From NCBI RefSeq assembly GCF_019264485.1, contig NZ_JAHVAA010000006.1, forward strand, positions 62,001 through 126,000: DNA of 64,000 nt, read 5' to 3'. Below the pieces are notes generated by a model, which was not told the origin of the DNA, did no database searches, and was given only the letters and a program-made list of their open reading frames with translations. The translations under genes and the position numbers were made by a program. Within the stretch, counting starts at the first letter, position 1. The number at the start of each line of letters is the position of its first letter. Source of the DNA: Sediminibacterium sp. (GTDB lineage: Bacteria; Bacteroidota; Bacteroidia; Chitinophagales; Chitinophagaceae). This document shows positions 18,726 to 26,809 of the stretch, piece after piece.

Positions 18726-19538
18726 TTAATATAAATAGCTTAATGCAGTTCTGTCGTTGGCATTGAATGGACGGTTTACACCAGAACCAATACAAGCCAG
18801 CATCCAGGAGTTGGGGTCTGGTCCGGAAGGTGTACCGGGAATCAGAATAGCACCAACAGTAGAAGCTCCTTCATTTACTGCAGAACCACCGCAACTATAT
18901 GCACGGTTCATGTAGTCTGTATGACGGAAACCAATGCAATGCCCCAGTTCATGGGCAAAGATGGTAGCAGCATAATTAATAAATGTGCTTGAAGTACCCG
19001 AGCCGATAGCCCTGGTATTTACTTTTACTGAATTGAAAGGCTGACCATTTGATGTTGGGAACCCGGCAGAAGCCAGGTAACTTCCGCTGGCGCGGTCGAA
19101 TGTAATGTTGGCACCAGAACTAACACGCTGTAAAGTAATTTGCAGGTTTTCTGCATTGTAACGACGTACCACTTCATCTAAAACCGGTCCATATACAGCA
19201 GCATCAATACGGCTGGTTAATGCAACGGTAATAACACGCGGTAAGCCTGTTACCAGATTGGTAGTTCTGTACTGCTCAACATCACCTACTCTTAAAATGG
19301 TGCCATTTAAAGAGCGTTTGAGATCAGATGTTGGAATAAAAATATCTCCTTCAACTATATAGCCTCCTTCTTCAGGAATAATATCGGTTGTGGAGAAACC
19401 AAGAGCTTTGATGCTGTTGATGACATCCTGTGAAACTTCTTGTTTGATTTCCTGCTCAGGACCAACAGCTTTTTTACAGGAAACAGCTGCCATCAGCAAT
19501 ACAATGGCAACCAGGGAAAGGCGCATGTTTTTTCTCAT
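18726..19538 (-). CDS. Lipoprotein zinc metalloprotease, HEIGH/M57 type
   Basis: A 270-residue secreted lipoprotein: signal peptide with lipobox ending at C21, then a metzincin-like domain with the zinc motif HELGHCIGFRH (H196, E197, H200, H206). The N-terminal region (FSTTDIIPEEGGYIVEGDIFIP, about 48-69) is typical of the dual-action HEIGH metallopeptidase family common in Bacteroidota. Probably anchored in the outer membrane and cleaving proteins outside the cell. Single-gene unit, with convergent neighbour on its 3' side and the subtilase gene diverging on its 5' side. Confidence 0.9.
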   Translation of the reverse strand: MRKNMRLSLVAIVLLMAAVSCKKAVGPEQEIKQEVSQDVINSIKALGFSTTDIIPEEGGYIVEGDIFIPTSDLKRSLNGTILRVGDVEQYRTTNLVTGLPRVITVALTSRIDAAVYGPVLDEVVRRYNAENLQITLQRVSSGANITFDRASGSYLASAGFPTSNGQPFNSVKVNTRAIGSGTSSTFINYAATIFAHELGHCIGFRHTDYMNRAYSCGGSAVNEGASTVGAILIPGTPSGPDPNSWMLACIGSGVNRPFNANDRTALSYLY

Positions 19539-19756
19539 GTGTTTTAGTTTGGATTTTTACAAAGGATTTACAGCTTGAATTGGATTTAAGATTGAATTTA
19601 AGAAATGTAGGAATCAGTCAAAAGCAAATTTGAGCAACCCTGTTGCAAAACCGCAATGAAACTCAACATTCCTCAAAAACACTCAAAATCCTTTTAATAG
19701 ATATACGTAAACGGGTAGAAAAATGATTTCCTTATCTTTAATTATTCCGGTTTCCT

Positions 19757-22570
19757 ATGCACAAGAGATTATTGCTGTTCTGTTGGGTATTTGCACTGTT
19801 CTATGCAGGGGCACAAGATAAAATTCCACCTCATTTTTCTTATTTTGTTGAAGGTTCTTATACAGATAAGCCTTTGTTCAATCAACAAAAAACAGCTTTT
19901 CTCTTTCTTGGTAAAATTCCCGCTTCCATTAAAATAGTACGCAGACTGGCAGACACTATTGCTATTGTGCAGGTACCTGATTATTCCACATTTGATTTTC
20001 TTACCACAACAGGACGTTTATTCAATGCCAATAACCGGTGGAAACTTGCAGAAAATTTTATTGTTCCGGTCAGTGAAAAAGAGAAAGAAAAAATACAAAG
20101 CTGGATACTCGAACCGGAAAATGCAAAAACTTTTAACCAGTTCTTAGGTATTCACCCTTTTATTCAAATAGAAAAGATTGCAGACAACAATAAAGCTGTT
20201 CAGGTAAAAACATCCTGGAAATATATTGAACAATATATACTCAGCAGAAGTGATCTGCTTTTTATTGACCGGGTAAGACAGGCATTTACAGAAAGAGAGT
20301 TAACGGGTTTTGATCTCTCTGCCAACAAGGGAAACCTTGCGCATCGTACCTGGCCCAATATCAATGGTAACGGCATTACGATTTCAATTAAAGAAAATAA
20401 ACCGGATACGGCGGATGTTGATATGGCTGGCCGGTACCTTTCATCCAATCTGTCATCGCCACGTGTTGAAACACATGCTACTACCATGGCCACCATTGCT
20501 GCCGGAGCCGGTAATAGTTTTTATACAGGCAAAGGTTTTGCATACGGAGCTTCCATTACTTCATCAGATTTTAGCAACCTGCTTCCCGATGCTTTATCTG
20601 AACTAATGCGACTGGGTGTTACGGTTCAAAATCATTCTTATGGAACGGGGATTGAAAATTATTATGGAGCTGATGCGGCAGCATATGATGATCAGATGCA
20701 TACAGCCAATCTGAATTTACTGCACATATTTTCTGCCGGCAACCTGGGAACACAAACTCCGGTATCAGGAACTTATGCTGGCATTAATGGATTTGCAAAT
20801 TTGACGGGCAGTTTTAAAATGTCGAAAAACAGTATTGCAGTAGGTGCTGCAGATTCATTTGGTATAGTGCCTTTGCTGAGTTCACGTGGGCCAGCTTATG
20901 ATGGCCGTCTTAAACCCGAACTGGTGGCTTTGGGTGAAGATGGATCTTCAGGTGCCGCTGCTATTGTTTCGGGTATGGCTGCTTTGCTGCAACAAACCTG
21001 GAAACAAAAGTACACTGTGTTACCATTGTCATCAGCAATAAGGGCTGTTTTATTTAACAGCGCCGATGATGTGGGCATTCCACATATTGATTATCGTTCA
21101 GGTTATGGTATGGCAAATGCTTACAGGGCTGTGCAAACCATTCAGGATAACAGGGTGGTGCAGGATTATGTGAGAGATCAGCAACAATGGACACATCGCA
21201 TACAGGTGCCTCCAGGGGCGAAGAACCTGAAGATTACCCTTAACTGGACAGACGCTCCTGCAAAAACAAATTCATACAAAGCAATTGTGAATGATTTAGA
21301 TCTTGTATTGGAACACTTACCTTCTGCACAACAATGGCAGCCATGGGTATTGAGTTCATTTCCGCATGCCGACTCACTCAACAAACCTGCTGTAAGAAAG
21401 AAAGATACATTGAATACCAATGAACAGATAGTAGTTGAACAACCTGCTCCAGGAACCTATGAAGTAAAAGTGAATGCTTTTTCAATACAAACGGGCGGGC
21501 AGGATTTTGCCATTGCCTGGCAGTATGATACCACTGCTGATTTTTTATTCAGTTATCCGGTGAAAGGAGATCAGATGGATCCAGACAGAAAAAATACCAT
21601 CCGCTGGGAAAGCAATATAACAGATACCGCTACGTTGGAATATCGACTCAATAGCGGAAACTGGTCAACAGTGTCAAATGCTGTTGATGTAACTAAAAAA
21701 TACTTTCAATGGCAACCGCCAGATACACTGGCTACTATTCAGTTTCGTTTGAAAACAACACAAAATGTTTGGGTAAGTGATACGGCTGTTATATCAAGAA
21801 ACCTGCAAATCTATACAGGGTTTAATTGTGCAGATTCATTTTTACTCTACTGGCAAAAAGCAAGGGTTGACAGTTATCGGGTATATCGGCTGGGTCAAAA
21901 ATATTTAGAGCCACTGGTTAGTTTGGCCGATACTTCATTGATTCAATTCAAACAAAATAATTCCTTTCGGGTTTTCACAGTGGCTGCTTTATTACCAGGA
22001 AATATTGAAGGTAAACGGGCCTATGCATTTGATTATACCAACCAGCAAATCGGGTGTTATCTCAAAGGTTTTATAGCCGACCCGGTTGGTACAAATTCAG
22101 CAAGACTCAACCTGCAGCTTGGAACAACCTACCAGGTTTCTAAAATTGTGTTTGAAAAACTTACAAAGAATGGTTATGCTGCTGTTCAGGAAATAACGCC
22201 TGTAACTGCAAACCAGTTTACCATTACCACAGCCGCTAATAAAGGATTGAATATATATCGTGCAAGGGTTCAGCTAAACAATGGTGCATCTTATTATACA
22301 CAACCTGAGCAGGTGATTCATTTTGTTGGACAGCCTTATTATGTATTCCCCAACCCGGTTCAGCCAGGGTCATCTATACAGGTACTTACTGAAGATCCGG
22401 ATAATAAAATATTCCGGTTGTATGATTTGTTTGGAAGATTGCTGATGAAAGCAGTATTAACAGGAACAAGAAACCAGTTAGCAATGCCTTTGCTTCAAAA
22501 AGGAATTTATTTTTATACCATTACTCAAACCAACCAGCGTGAAATAAGTGGTAAGCTCGTAGTAGAATAA
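19757..22570 (+). CDS. S8 family serine peptidase with T9SS C-terminal sorting domain
   Basis: A 937-residue secreted subtilase. Signal peptide 1-20; peptidase domain about 190-460 with H240 (VETHATTMAT), oxyanion N329 (FSAGN) and nucleophile S398 (GSSGAAAIVSG). The position expected to hold the catalytic Asp reads ITISIKENKPD, so E213 appears to replace it, an oddity described in the findings. Beta-sandwich regions follow, and the last 80 residues (VFPNPVQPGSSIQV ... GIYFYTITQ) form a type A Por secretion sorting domain. TATCTTTA at 19733-19740 is a plausible -7 element. Role: extracellular protein degradation. Confidence 0.92.
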   Translation: MHKRLLLFCWVFALFYAGAQDKIPPHFSYFVEGSYTDKPLFNQQKTAFLFLGKIPASIKIVRRLADTIAIVQVPDYSTFDFLTTTGRLFNANNRWKLAENFIVPVSEKEKEKIQSWILEPENAKTFNQFLGIHPFIQIEKIADNNKAVQVKTSWKYIEQYILSRSDLLFIDRVRQAFTERELTGFDLSANKGNLAHRTWPNINGNGITISIKENKPDTADVDMAGRYLSSNLSSPRVETHATTMATIAAGAGNSFYTGKGFAYGASITSSDFSNLLPDALSELMRLGVTVQNHSYGTGIENYYGADAAAYDDQMHTANLNLLHIFSAGNLGTQTPVSGTYAGINGFANLTGSFKMSKNSIAVGAADSFGIVPLLSSRGPAYDGRLKPELVALGEDGSSGAAAIVSGMAALLQQTWKQKYTVLPLSSAIRAVLFNSADDVGIPHIDYRSGYGMANAYRAVQTIQDNRVVQDYVRDQQQWTHRIQVPPGAKNLKITLNWTDAPAKTNSYKAIVNDLDLVLEHLPSAQQWQPWVLSSFPHADSLNKPAVRKKDTLNTNEQIVVEQPAPGTYEVKVNAFSIQTGGQDFAIAWQYDTTADFLFSYPVKGDQMDPDRKNTIRWESNITDTATLEYRLNSGNWSTVSNAVDVTKKYFQWQPPDTLATIQFRLKTTQNVWVSDTAVISRNLQIYTGFNCADSFLLYWQKARVDSYRVYRLGQKYLEPLVSLADTSLIQFKQNNSFRVFTVAALLPGNIEGKRAYAFDYTNQQIGCYLKGFIADPVGTNSARLNLQLGTTYQVSKIVFEKLTKNGYAAVQEITPVTANQFTITTAANKGLNIYRARVQLNNGASYYTQPEQVIHFVGQPYYVFPNPVQPGSSIQVLTEDPDNKIFRLYDLFGRLLMKAVLTGTRNQLAMPLLQKGIYFYTITQTNQREISGKLVVE

Positions 22571-22656
22571 AACCCTGCGTAAACTCCTTTATCTCATATT
22601 CTCTGCGGTAAAAATTCACCGCAGAGAACGAGAGGAAATAGAGTTTACGCAGGGTT
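22571..22656. repeat. Inverted repeat, family B (39-nt imperfect arms)
   Basis: Arms 22571-22609 and 22618-22656 pair perfectly over their outer 16 and inner 11 bases, with mismatches between, around an 8-nt loop. The element starts at the base after the subtilase stop codon. Its right arm shares a 19-base stretch (from 22618) with the element at 37547. Confidence 0.85.
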
Positions 22657-22679
22657 ATTGAGAAATCTTGGAAATGTGC

Positions 22680-23150
22680 TTATCCTTTACCTTTTCCCTT
22701 TCCTTTACCGTTGCCATTGCCTTTGCTATGACCCACGGCTCTTCCGGGATGGTTTCTGTAACGATCATCATCGCTGTCTCTGATGACAATCTGTTTAGGA
22801 CCTTTCCATCCTTTGTATTTTACACGATATACATCGGCTCTTAAATAAGGTCTGGGTTCATTGATCACCACTTTGGGTACCGAATACAAATTAATGTTTC
22901 CAAAACGGGTAGGCAGCGAAGCTGCAAATATCCATCTGCCACCATCGAGGTAAATAAAACGGCGTTGCGGCACATTATAATATACATCAACATCGGGGAG
23001 GTAATAATAATCTACATAATCATAACCCACCGGACCCCATAAGGGTTGTGAACCGATATTGATATTGGCATTGACACGAATCTGTGCAGTTGATTGCTGA
23101 ACAAATGCCATACTCAATACAAAGCTGAATAGCGTAACTAATTTTTTCAT
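22680..23150 (-). CDS. Secreted protein with Gly-Lys repeat tail, function unknown
   Basis: A 156-residue exported protein: signal peptide KKLVTLFSFVLSMAFVQQSTAQ, a Tyr/Pro-rich middle (WGPVGYDYVDYYYLPDVDVY, RRFIYLDGGRWIFAASLP) and a C-terminal tail of alternating Gly-Lys and Gly-Asn. The middle resembles small Bacteroidota periplasmic proteins of unknown role. The frame is open a further seven codons upstream, but the ATG at 23150 begins a standard signal peptide. The basic tail might bind nucleic acid or polyanions; that is speculation. Confidence 0.8.
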   Translation of the reverse strand: MKKLVTLFSFVLSMAFVQQSTAQIRVNANINIGSQPLWGPVGYDYVDYYYLPDVDVYYNVPQRRFIYLDGGRWIFAASLPTRFGNINLYSVPKVVINEPRPYLRADVYRVKYKGWKGPKQIVIRDSDDDRYRNHPGRAVGHSKGNGNGKGKGKGKG

Positions 23151-23273
23151 GTTGCATGGTTTAATAACCATACTAAGGCAAATAGGATGCCAGCTTTAGC
23201 ACTTAAGTATAACTTGCTTGCTTTCAGTACGTTATAATATAAAACTTATATGAGTTTTGAAAGAGACGATTTG

Positions 23274-24395
23274 TTAATAAAAGATTTTCCGGTCGCGCCC
23301 CACTACCATCCACTCTCCCTTTTTTTGATGATCCTGAACAGTAATGGCTCTTTCATAGAGTGCACAGGTTGGACAGATATGATAAGGTAACCCATACAGC
23401 ACATCGCCCACTTTATAATGGTGATCTATCGGTGCTTTTAATACCATGTGTTCTTCACTTTGCGAAATGGGAACAAGATCATCTGCATTCAGCAAAACTA
23501 CCCGCTTATCGATCGGGTTTTCTGCTGCAATGGATTTATGACCAAGATCGGTACAGATAATACCGGGCGCTGGTAAAGAAATAATACGGGTCATTACCAA
23601 TGCAGCATGCACAAAAGGCTGTTCGGGAAATGAACTTGTATAACCATGATCCCAATACACAAAAGTACCTGGGCTGCAAACGATATTTTCTCTCTTTGCA
23701 TGAATAGGGAAACTTGGACTTCCACCTGCAATGATGGATAGATGATCGGGATATTTAATCGCTATTCTGTTTTGTAAATGGATAACGCGGGCAAAAGCAT
23801 CATCGCATTCCTGTTTTCTTTTCTCAGGGTCGGGGTTGCGCAAATGACCATCGTATGCATGTAAACCTGAGAGCCGGAGACCGGGTTCATTCAAACAGAA
23901 ATCAACAAGATCCATTGCATCTTCAGGAGCTATACCTGTTCGGTTCATACCTACATTCAGATCGATATAAATGTTCAATATGCTATTATGGGTACGTGCA
24001 TGTTTTGCGATAGCGGTTGCAGCAGCAATATTATCTGTAAGACAGGCATACGCTGTATCGCTGTAATGTTGAACAAGAGAAAAGAAACGATTCAGTTTAG
24101 GTCCGAGTGGCTGATAAGCTAATAACACATCCGGAGCTTTACAGATACCTAATAGTTCTGCTTCGGCAATAGTGGCACATTTAAACTGCTGAATACCGGC
24201 TTGCATGAGTAGCTGTGCCACTTCTTTTGTCTTATGTGTTTTAATATGCGGTCTTAACCTTTCGGGTCCACCCGTCATGGCAATAGCAGCATCTATATTT
24301 TTTTGTACACGATCGGGGTATACCAATAAAGCTGGAGAATCAACCTCATCGGTATTCTTCAATGCAAACCAGGATGTATGATTATTTAACGGCAT
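23274..24395 (-). CDS. PLP-dependent D-threonine aldolase / D-serine dehydratase-like enzyme
   Basis: A 373-residue fold-type III PLP enzyme. The cofactor Lys is K52 in RPHIKTHK; the alanine-racemase-like barrel spans about 20-255 with NVGMNRTG and GGSPSFP phosphate-binding loops; the C-terminal domain holds H and C of HICPTC, the zinc ligands of the D-serine dehydratase/D-TA group. It cleaves or deaminates D-hydroxy amino acids. It lies 9 bp after the RidA gene on the same strand; RidA deaminates the enamine/imine intermediates that such dehydratases release, so the pairing makes biochemical sense. Confidence 0.88.
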   Translation of the reverse strand: MPLNNHTSWFALKNTDEVDSPALLVYPDRVQKNIDAAIAMTGGPERLRPHIKTHKTKEVAQLLMQAGIQQFKCATIAEAELLGICKAPDVLLAYQPLGPKLNRFFSLVQHYSDTAYACLTDNIAAATAIAKHARTHNSILNIYIDLNVGMNRTGIAPEDAMDLVDFCLNEPGLRLSGLHAYDGHLRNPDPEKRKQECDDAFARVIHLQNRIAIKYPDHLSIIAGGSPSFPIHAKRENIVCSPGTFVYWDHGYTSSFPEQPFVHAALVMTRIISLPAPGIICTDLGHKSIAAENPIDKRVVLLNADDLVPISQSEEHMVLKAPIDHHYKVGDVLYGLPYHICPTCALYERAITVQDHQKKGEWMVVGRDRKIFY

Positions 24396-24404
24396 AATTT
24401 TTTA

Positions 24405-24878
24405 TCAGGCATGTAATTCGAAAAGGGCTTCAATTTCAACGGGAATATTTCCAGGTAGTGAACTCATGCCTACAGCACTTCTTACACCAACACCATTATC
24501 GGGTCCCCAGATGGCAGCAAACAATTCACTGCATCCATTGATTACATATGGATGGTCTGCAAAACCCTGTACAGCATTTACCATGCCCAATACTTTGATC
24601 ACCCGTTTAATCTTATCAAGACTACCCAGTTTCTTTTTAATAGTGGCAAGCATGGCAAGTCCAACCTGTCTGGCTGCAAGTTTGGCGGCTTCTTTATCCA
24701 TATCCAGACCTACAATACCCACTATCCAGCTACCATCGTTCTGTAAAGTGCCATGTCCTGAAAGATAAAGGTATTCGCCATCTATTAAACAGGGTTTATA
24801 AACGCCCAATGGCTCAGGTGCAGGAGGAAGTGTTAATTGTAAGGCTTCAAAAGCGGCATCAGGAGAGATAAAAGACAT
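24405..24878 (-). CDS. RidA/YjgF family enamine-imine deaminase
   Basis: A 157-residue member of the RidA superfamily, of the longer YjgF-like subgroup. The core runs from about 25 to 155, with GVRSAVGMSSLPGNIPVEIEALF as the family signature near the C-terminus and the substrate Arg in GVRSAVG. It hydrolyses 2-aminoacrylate-type intermediates from PLP enzymes. First gene of a two-gene unit with the D-threonine aldolase-like enzyme, and divergent from the SET/ATP-grasp operon. Confidence 0.9.
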   Translation of the reverse strand: MSFISPDAAFEALQLTLPPAPEPLGVYKPCLIDGEYLYLSGHGTLQNDGSWIVGIVGLDMDKEAAKLAARQVGLAMLATIKKKLGSLDKIKRVIKVLGMVNAVQGFADHPYVINGCSELFAAIWGPDNGVGVRSAVGMSSLPGNIPVEIEALFELHA

Positions 24879-24950
24879 ATAGATAATATTTAAAAGAAAT
24901 TCTGTTGCTCAAATTAAAAGATTCTATAGATATGCGCAACAGAACTGTTA

Positions 24951-25006
24951 TTATCGCCACAGATTCACAGATTTTAAACAACTAATCTGTGAATCTGTGG
25001 CGATAA
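24951..25006. repeat. Perfect inverted repeat, family C (23-nt arms)
   Basis: Arms 24951-24973 and 24984-25006 are exact reverse complements with a 10-nt loop. The arm sequence GCCACAGATTCACAGATT recurs at 45477. It lies between divergent units, so it is not a terminator for either. Confidence 0.85.
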
Positions 25007-25038
25007 AATACTTGCCCGATTGCAAAGCAACTTTTTAT

Positions 25039-25053
25039 TGTGAATAATTCACA
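25039..25053. promoter_or_regulatory. 15-bp perfect palindrome ahead of the SET/ATP-grasp operon
   Basis: TGTGAATAATTCACA, centred on 25046, resembles CRP/FNR-family sites (TGTGA and TCACA half-sites), but with a 5-bp rather than 6-bp spacer. It lies 83 bp before the first SET gene and about 55 bp before a TATTTTGT element at 25101, an upstream-activator position. The regulator is unknown. Confidence 0.45.
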
Positions 25054-25135
25054 CCCAAATGTGGACTAATAACGACGCGGCTTTCGGTGCTATGCAGCAG
25101 TATTTTGTACTTTAAAGAGTTAATCCTGAAGCCGC

Positions 25136-25630
25136 ATGATACCATTACCATTGGTGATACCCGAAACACCCAAAATTGCAAAGACAGATTTTGCAAAAGT
25201 GTTCAGAAATCCTGCTACGGGTCATCATTCTTTACACGCTGCAGCATTCTTCGATACAGGAGATTTAATCTGTTCTTTTTCGGCACAGGAAACCTACACC
25301 ACACCCAGTTATCTTACTTTGCAAACAGGATTGCACAAACATATTTCTTTATCACCAGACTGTTTACAATACACCAATCATAGTTGCGACCCAAATGTTT
25401 TTTTTGATACGGATAAAATGGAGCTTATTGCACTTCGTTCCATACAGCCTGATGATGAATTAGTATTTTTTTATCCATCTACTGAATGGCAGATGGCTTC
25501 ACCTTTTTCATGTAATTGTGGTAGTGTAAAATGCCTCGGAACAATAGCAGGTGCAGCAGCTTTGCGACAGGACCAGTTGAATACTTACCGGCTCACTTCT
25601 TTTATTCTGTTACAAATTGAAAACCGATAG
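25136..25630 (+). CDS. SET-domain protein (putative protein-lysine or amine methyltransferase)
   Basis: A 164-residue stand-alone SET domain with post-SET zinc cluster. NHSCDPN at 81-87 forms the pseudoknot and SAM site, Y113 in FFYPSTEW is the likely catalytic Tyr, and C126, C128, C133 (CNCGSVKC) with C84 match the post-SET zinc ligands. SET enzymes methylate amino groups using SAM; in bacteria many substrates are unknown. It is the first gene of a unit with an ATP-grasp ligase (12 bp gap) and an ATP-grasp-SET fusion (6 bp gap). Shorter alternative frames at 25087 lack these motifs. Confidence 0.88.
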   Translation: MIPLPLVIPETPKIAKTDFAKVFRNPATGHHSLHAAAFFDTGDLICSFSAQETYTTPSYLTLQTGLHKHISLSPDCLQYTNHSCDPNVFFDTDKMELIALRSIQPDDELVFFYPSTEWQMASPFSCNCGSVKCLGTIAGAAALRQDQLNTYRLTSFILLQIENR

Positions 25631-25642
25631 TTATTATTGCGC

Positions 25643-26803
25643 ATGCAGATCTACGAGTTAAGTAAAGAGCAAACTACTCAAATCCACGTATGGGTACTGG
25701 CACCATCGCTGCAAACCAATGATCCGAACCTGGATTATTATTACGACTTCTCACAAAGCATTGCTGAGTACACAAAAATATTTTCAGACTTAGGTATTAA
25801 CTGGCAATGGCAACCGGTGACTTTACAGGATTATGCTATTGTGATCAGCAGGATTATTGAGGAAAAAGAAAAGGGGATATATACACCCGTTGTATTGAAT
25901 TTATGCGACGGAGATGAAATCAACGGAACTCCCGGAATTTCTGTGGTGCGTATGCTTGATGCATCGGGATTAATTTATACCGGCGCAGATGCTTTTTTTT
26001 ATGCAATCACCACATCGAAAATACCCATGAAAAAAGCCTTTGATGCAGCTAATGTATCAACAGCGCCCTGGTTACCCATTCATGTGGCGGCAGATGCAGG
26101 AAAAGGATTGTTTGAAAAATTAGGAACACCTGTTATTGTAAAACCATCGGTATCAGGTGGAAGTATGGGTGTAGGTGTACGCAATGTGGTTGATAATATA
26201 AATGACCTTGAGACACAGGTGGCAGCCATGTTTAAAGGCTATCGGGGCTGGGATCTTGCTGTAGATGGATTGATAGCAGAGGCATTTATTGAAGGCCCCG
26301 AATACACCACCATGATTGTAGGTTCCTGGACAGAGCCGCAATATTGCAAAGTGTATAAGGGAGTAGAAAGGGTGTTTCATGCATCATTACCGGAGAAAGA
26401 AAAATTTCTGTCTTTCGACCGCTTATGGGAAATCTATGAAGAAGAAACACCCATGCCGGAAGATGAAAATTTTTATGAATACAGGGAGGCAGACGCATCC
26501 ATACAAAATGAACTGAAAAAATTAAGTCTCGCAGCTTTTCTGGCGGTAAAAGGAACAGGATATACAAGGGTGGATATCAGACAGGATAAAAAGTCGGGAA
26601 AACTATATGTGCTCGAGGTAAATGCACAATGTGGTTTAAGTGAAGATGAAGATTATACTTCTATTGGAGCCATTTTAAAAGTAAACCAGCAAAGTTTTGC
26701 TAATCTTATCATGGAAATCATCGGCGAAGCTATTCACCGTTATACAAAACAAACCGAAGAAAGAACAGCAGCATGGCCTGCCAACAGTTCAGCACGTAGA
26801 TAA
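25643..26803 (+). CDS. ATP-grasp ligase, D-Ala-D-Ala ligase-like
   Basis: A 386-residue ATP-grasp enzyme. The ATP-binding core has PVIVKPSVSGGSMGVGV (about 165-180), EGPEYTTMIVG, and the Mg-binding acidic set with VDIRQDK and LEVNAQCGLS (about 310-340). It differs from housekeeping Ddl by its length, a 90-residue N-terminal domain with LNLCDGDEINGTPGI, and its genomic setting. It should join a carboxylate to an amine with ATP hydrolysis; the substrates are unknown. The ATG at 25643 is chosen over the TTG two codons earlier. Confidence 0.87.
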   Translation: MQIYELSKEQTTQIHVWVLAPSLQTNDPNLDYYYDFSQSIAEYTKIFSDLGINWQWQPVTLQDYAIVISRIIEEKEKGIYTPVVLNLCDGDEINGTPGISVVRMLDASGLIYTGADAFFYAITTSKIPMKKAFDAANVSTAPWLPIHVAADAGKGLFEKLGTPVIVKPSVSGGSMGVGVRNVVDNINDLETQVAAMFKGYRGWDLAVDGLIAEAFIEGPEYTTMIVGSWTEPQYCKVYKGVERVFHASLPEKEKFLSFDRLWEIYEEETPMPEDENFYEYREADASIQNELKKLSLAAFLAVKGTGYTRVDIRQDKKSGKLYVLEVNAQCGLSEDEDYTSIGAILKVNQQSFANLIMEIIGEAIHRYTKQTEERTAAWPANSSARR

Positions 26804-26809
26804 AGGACC

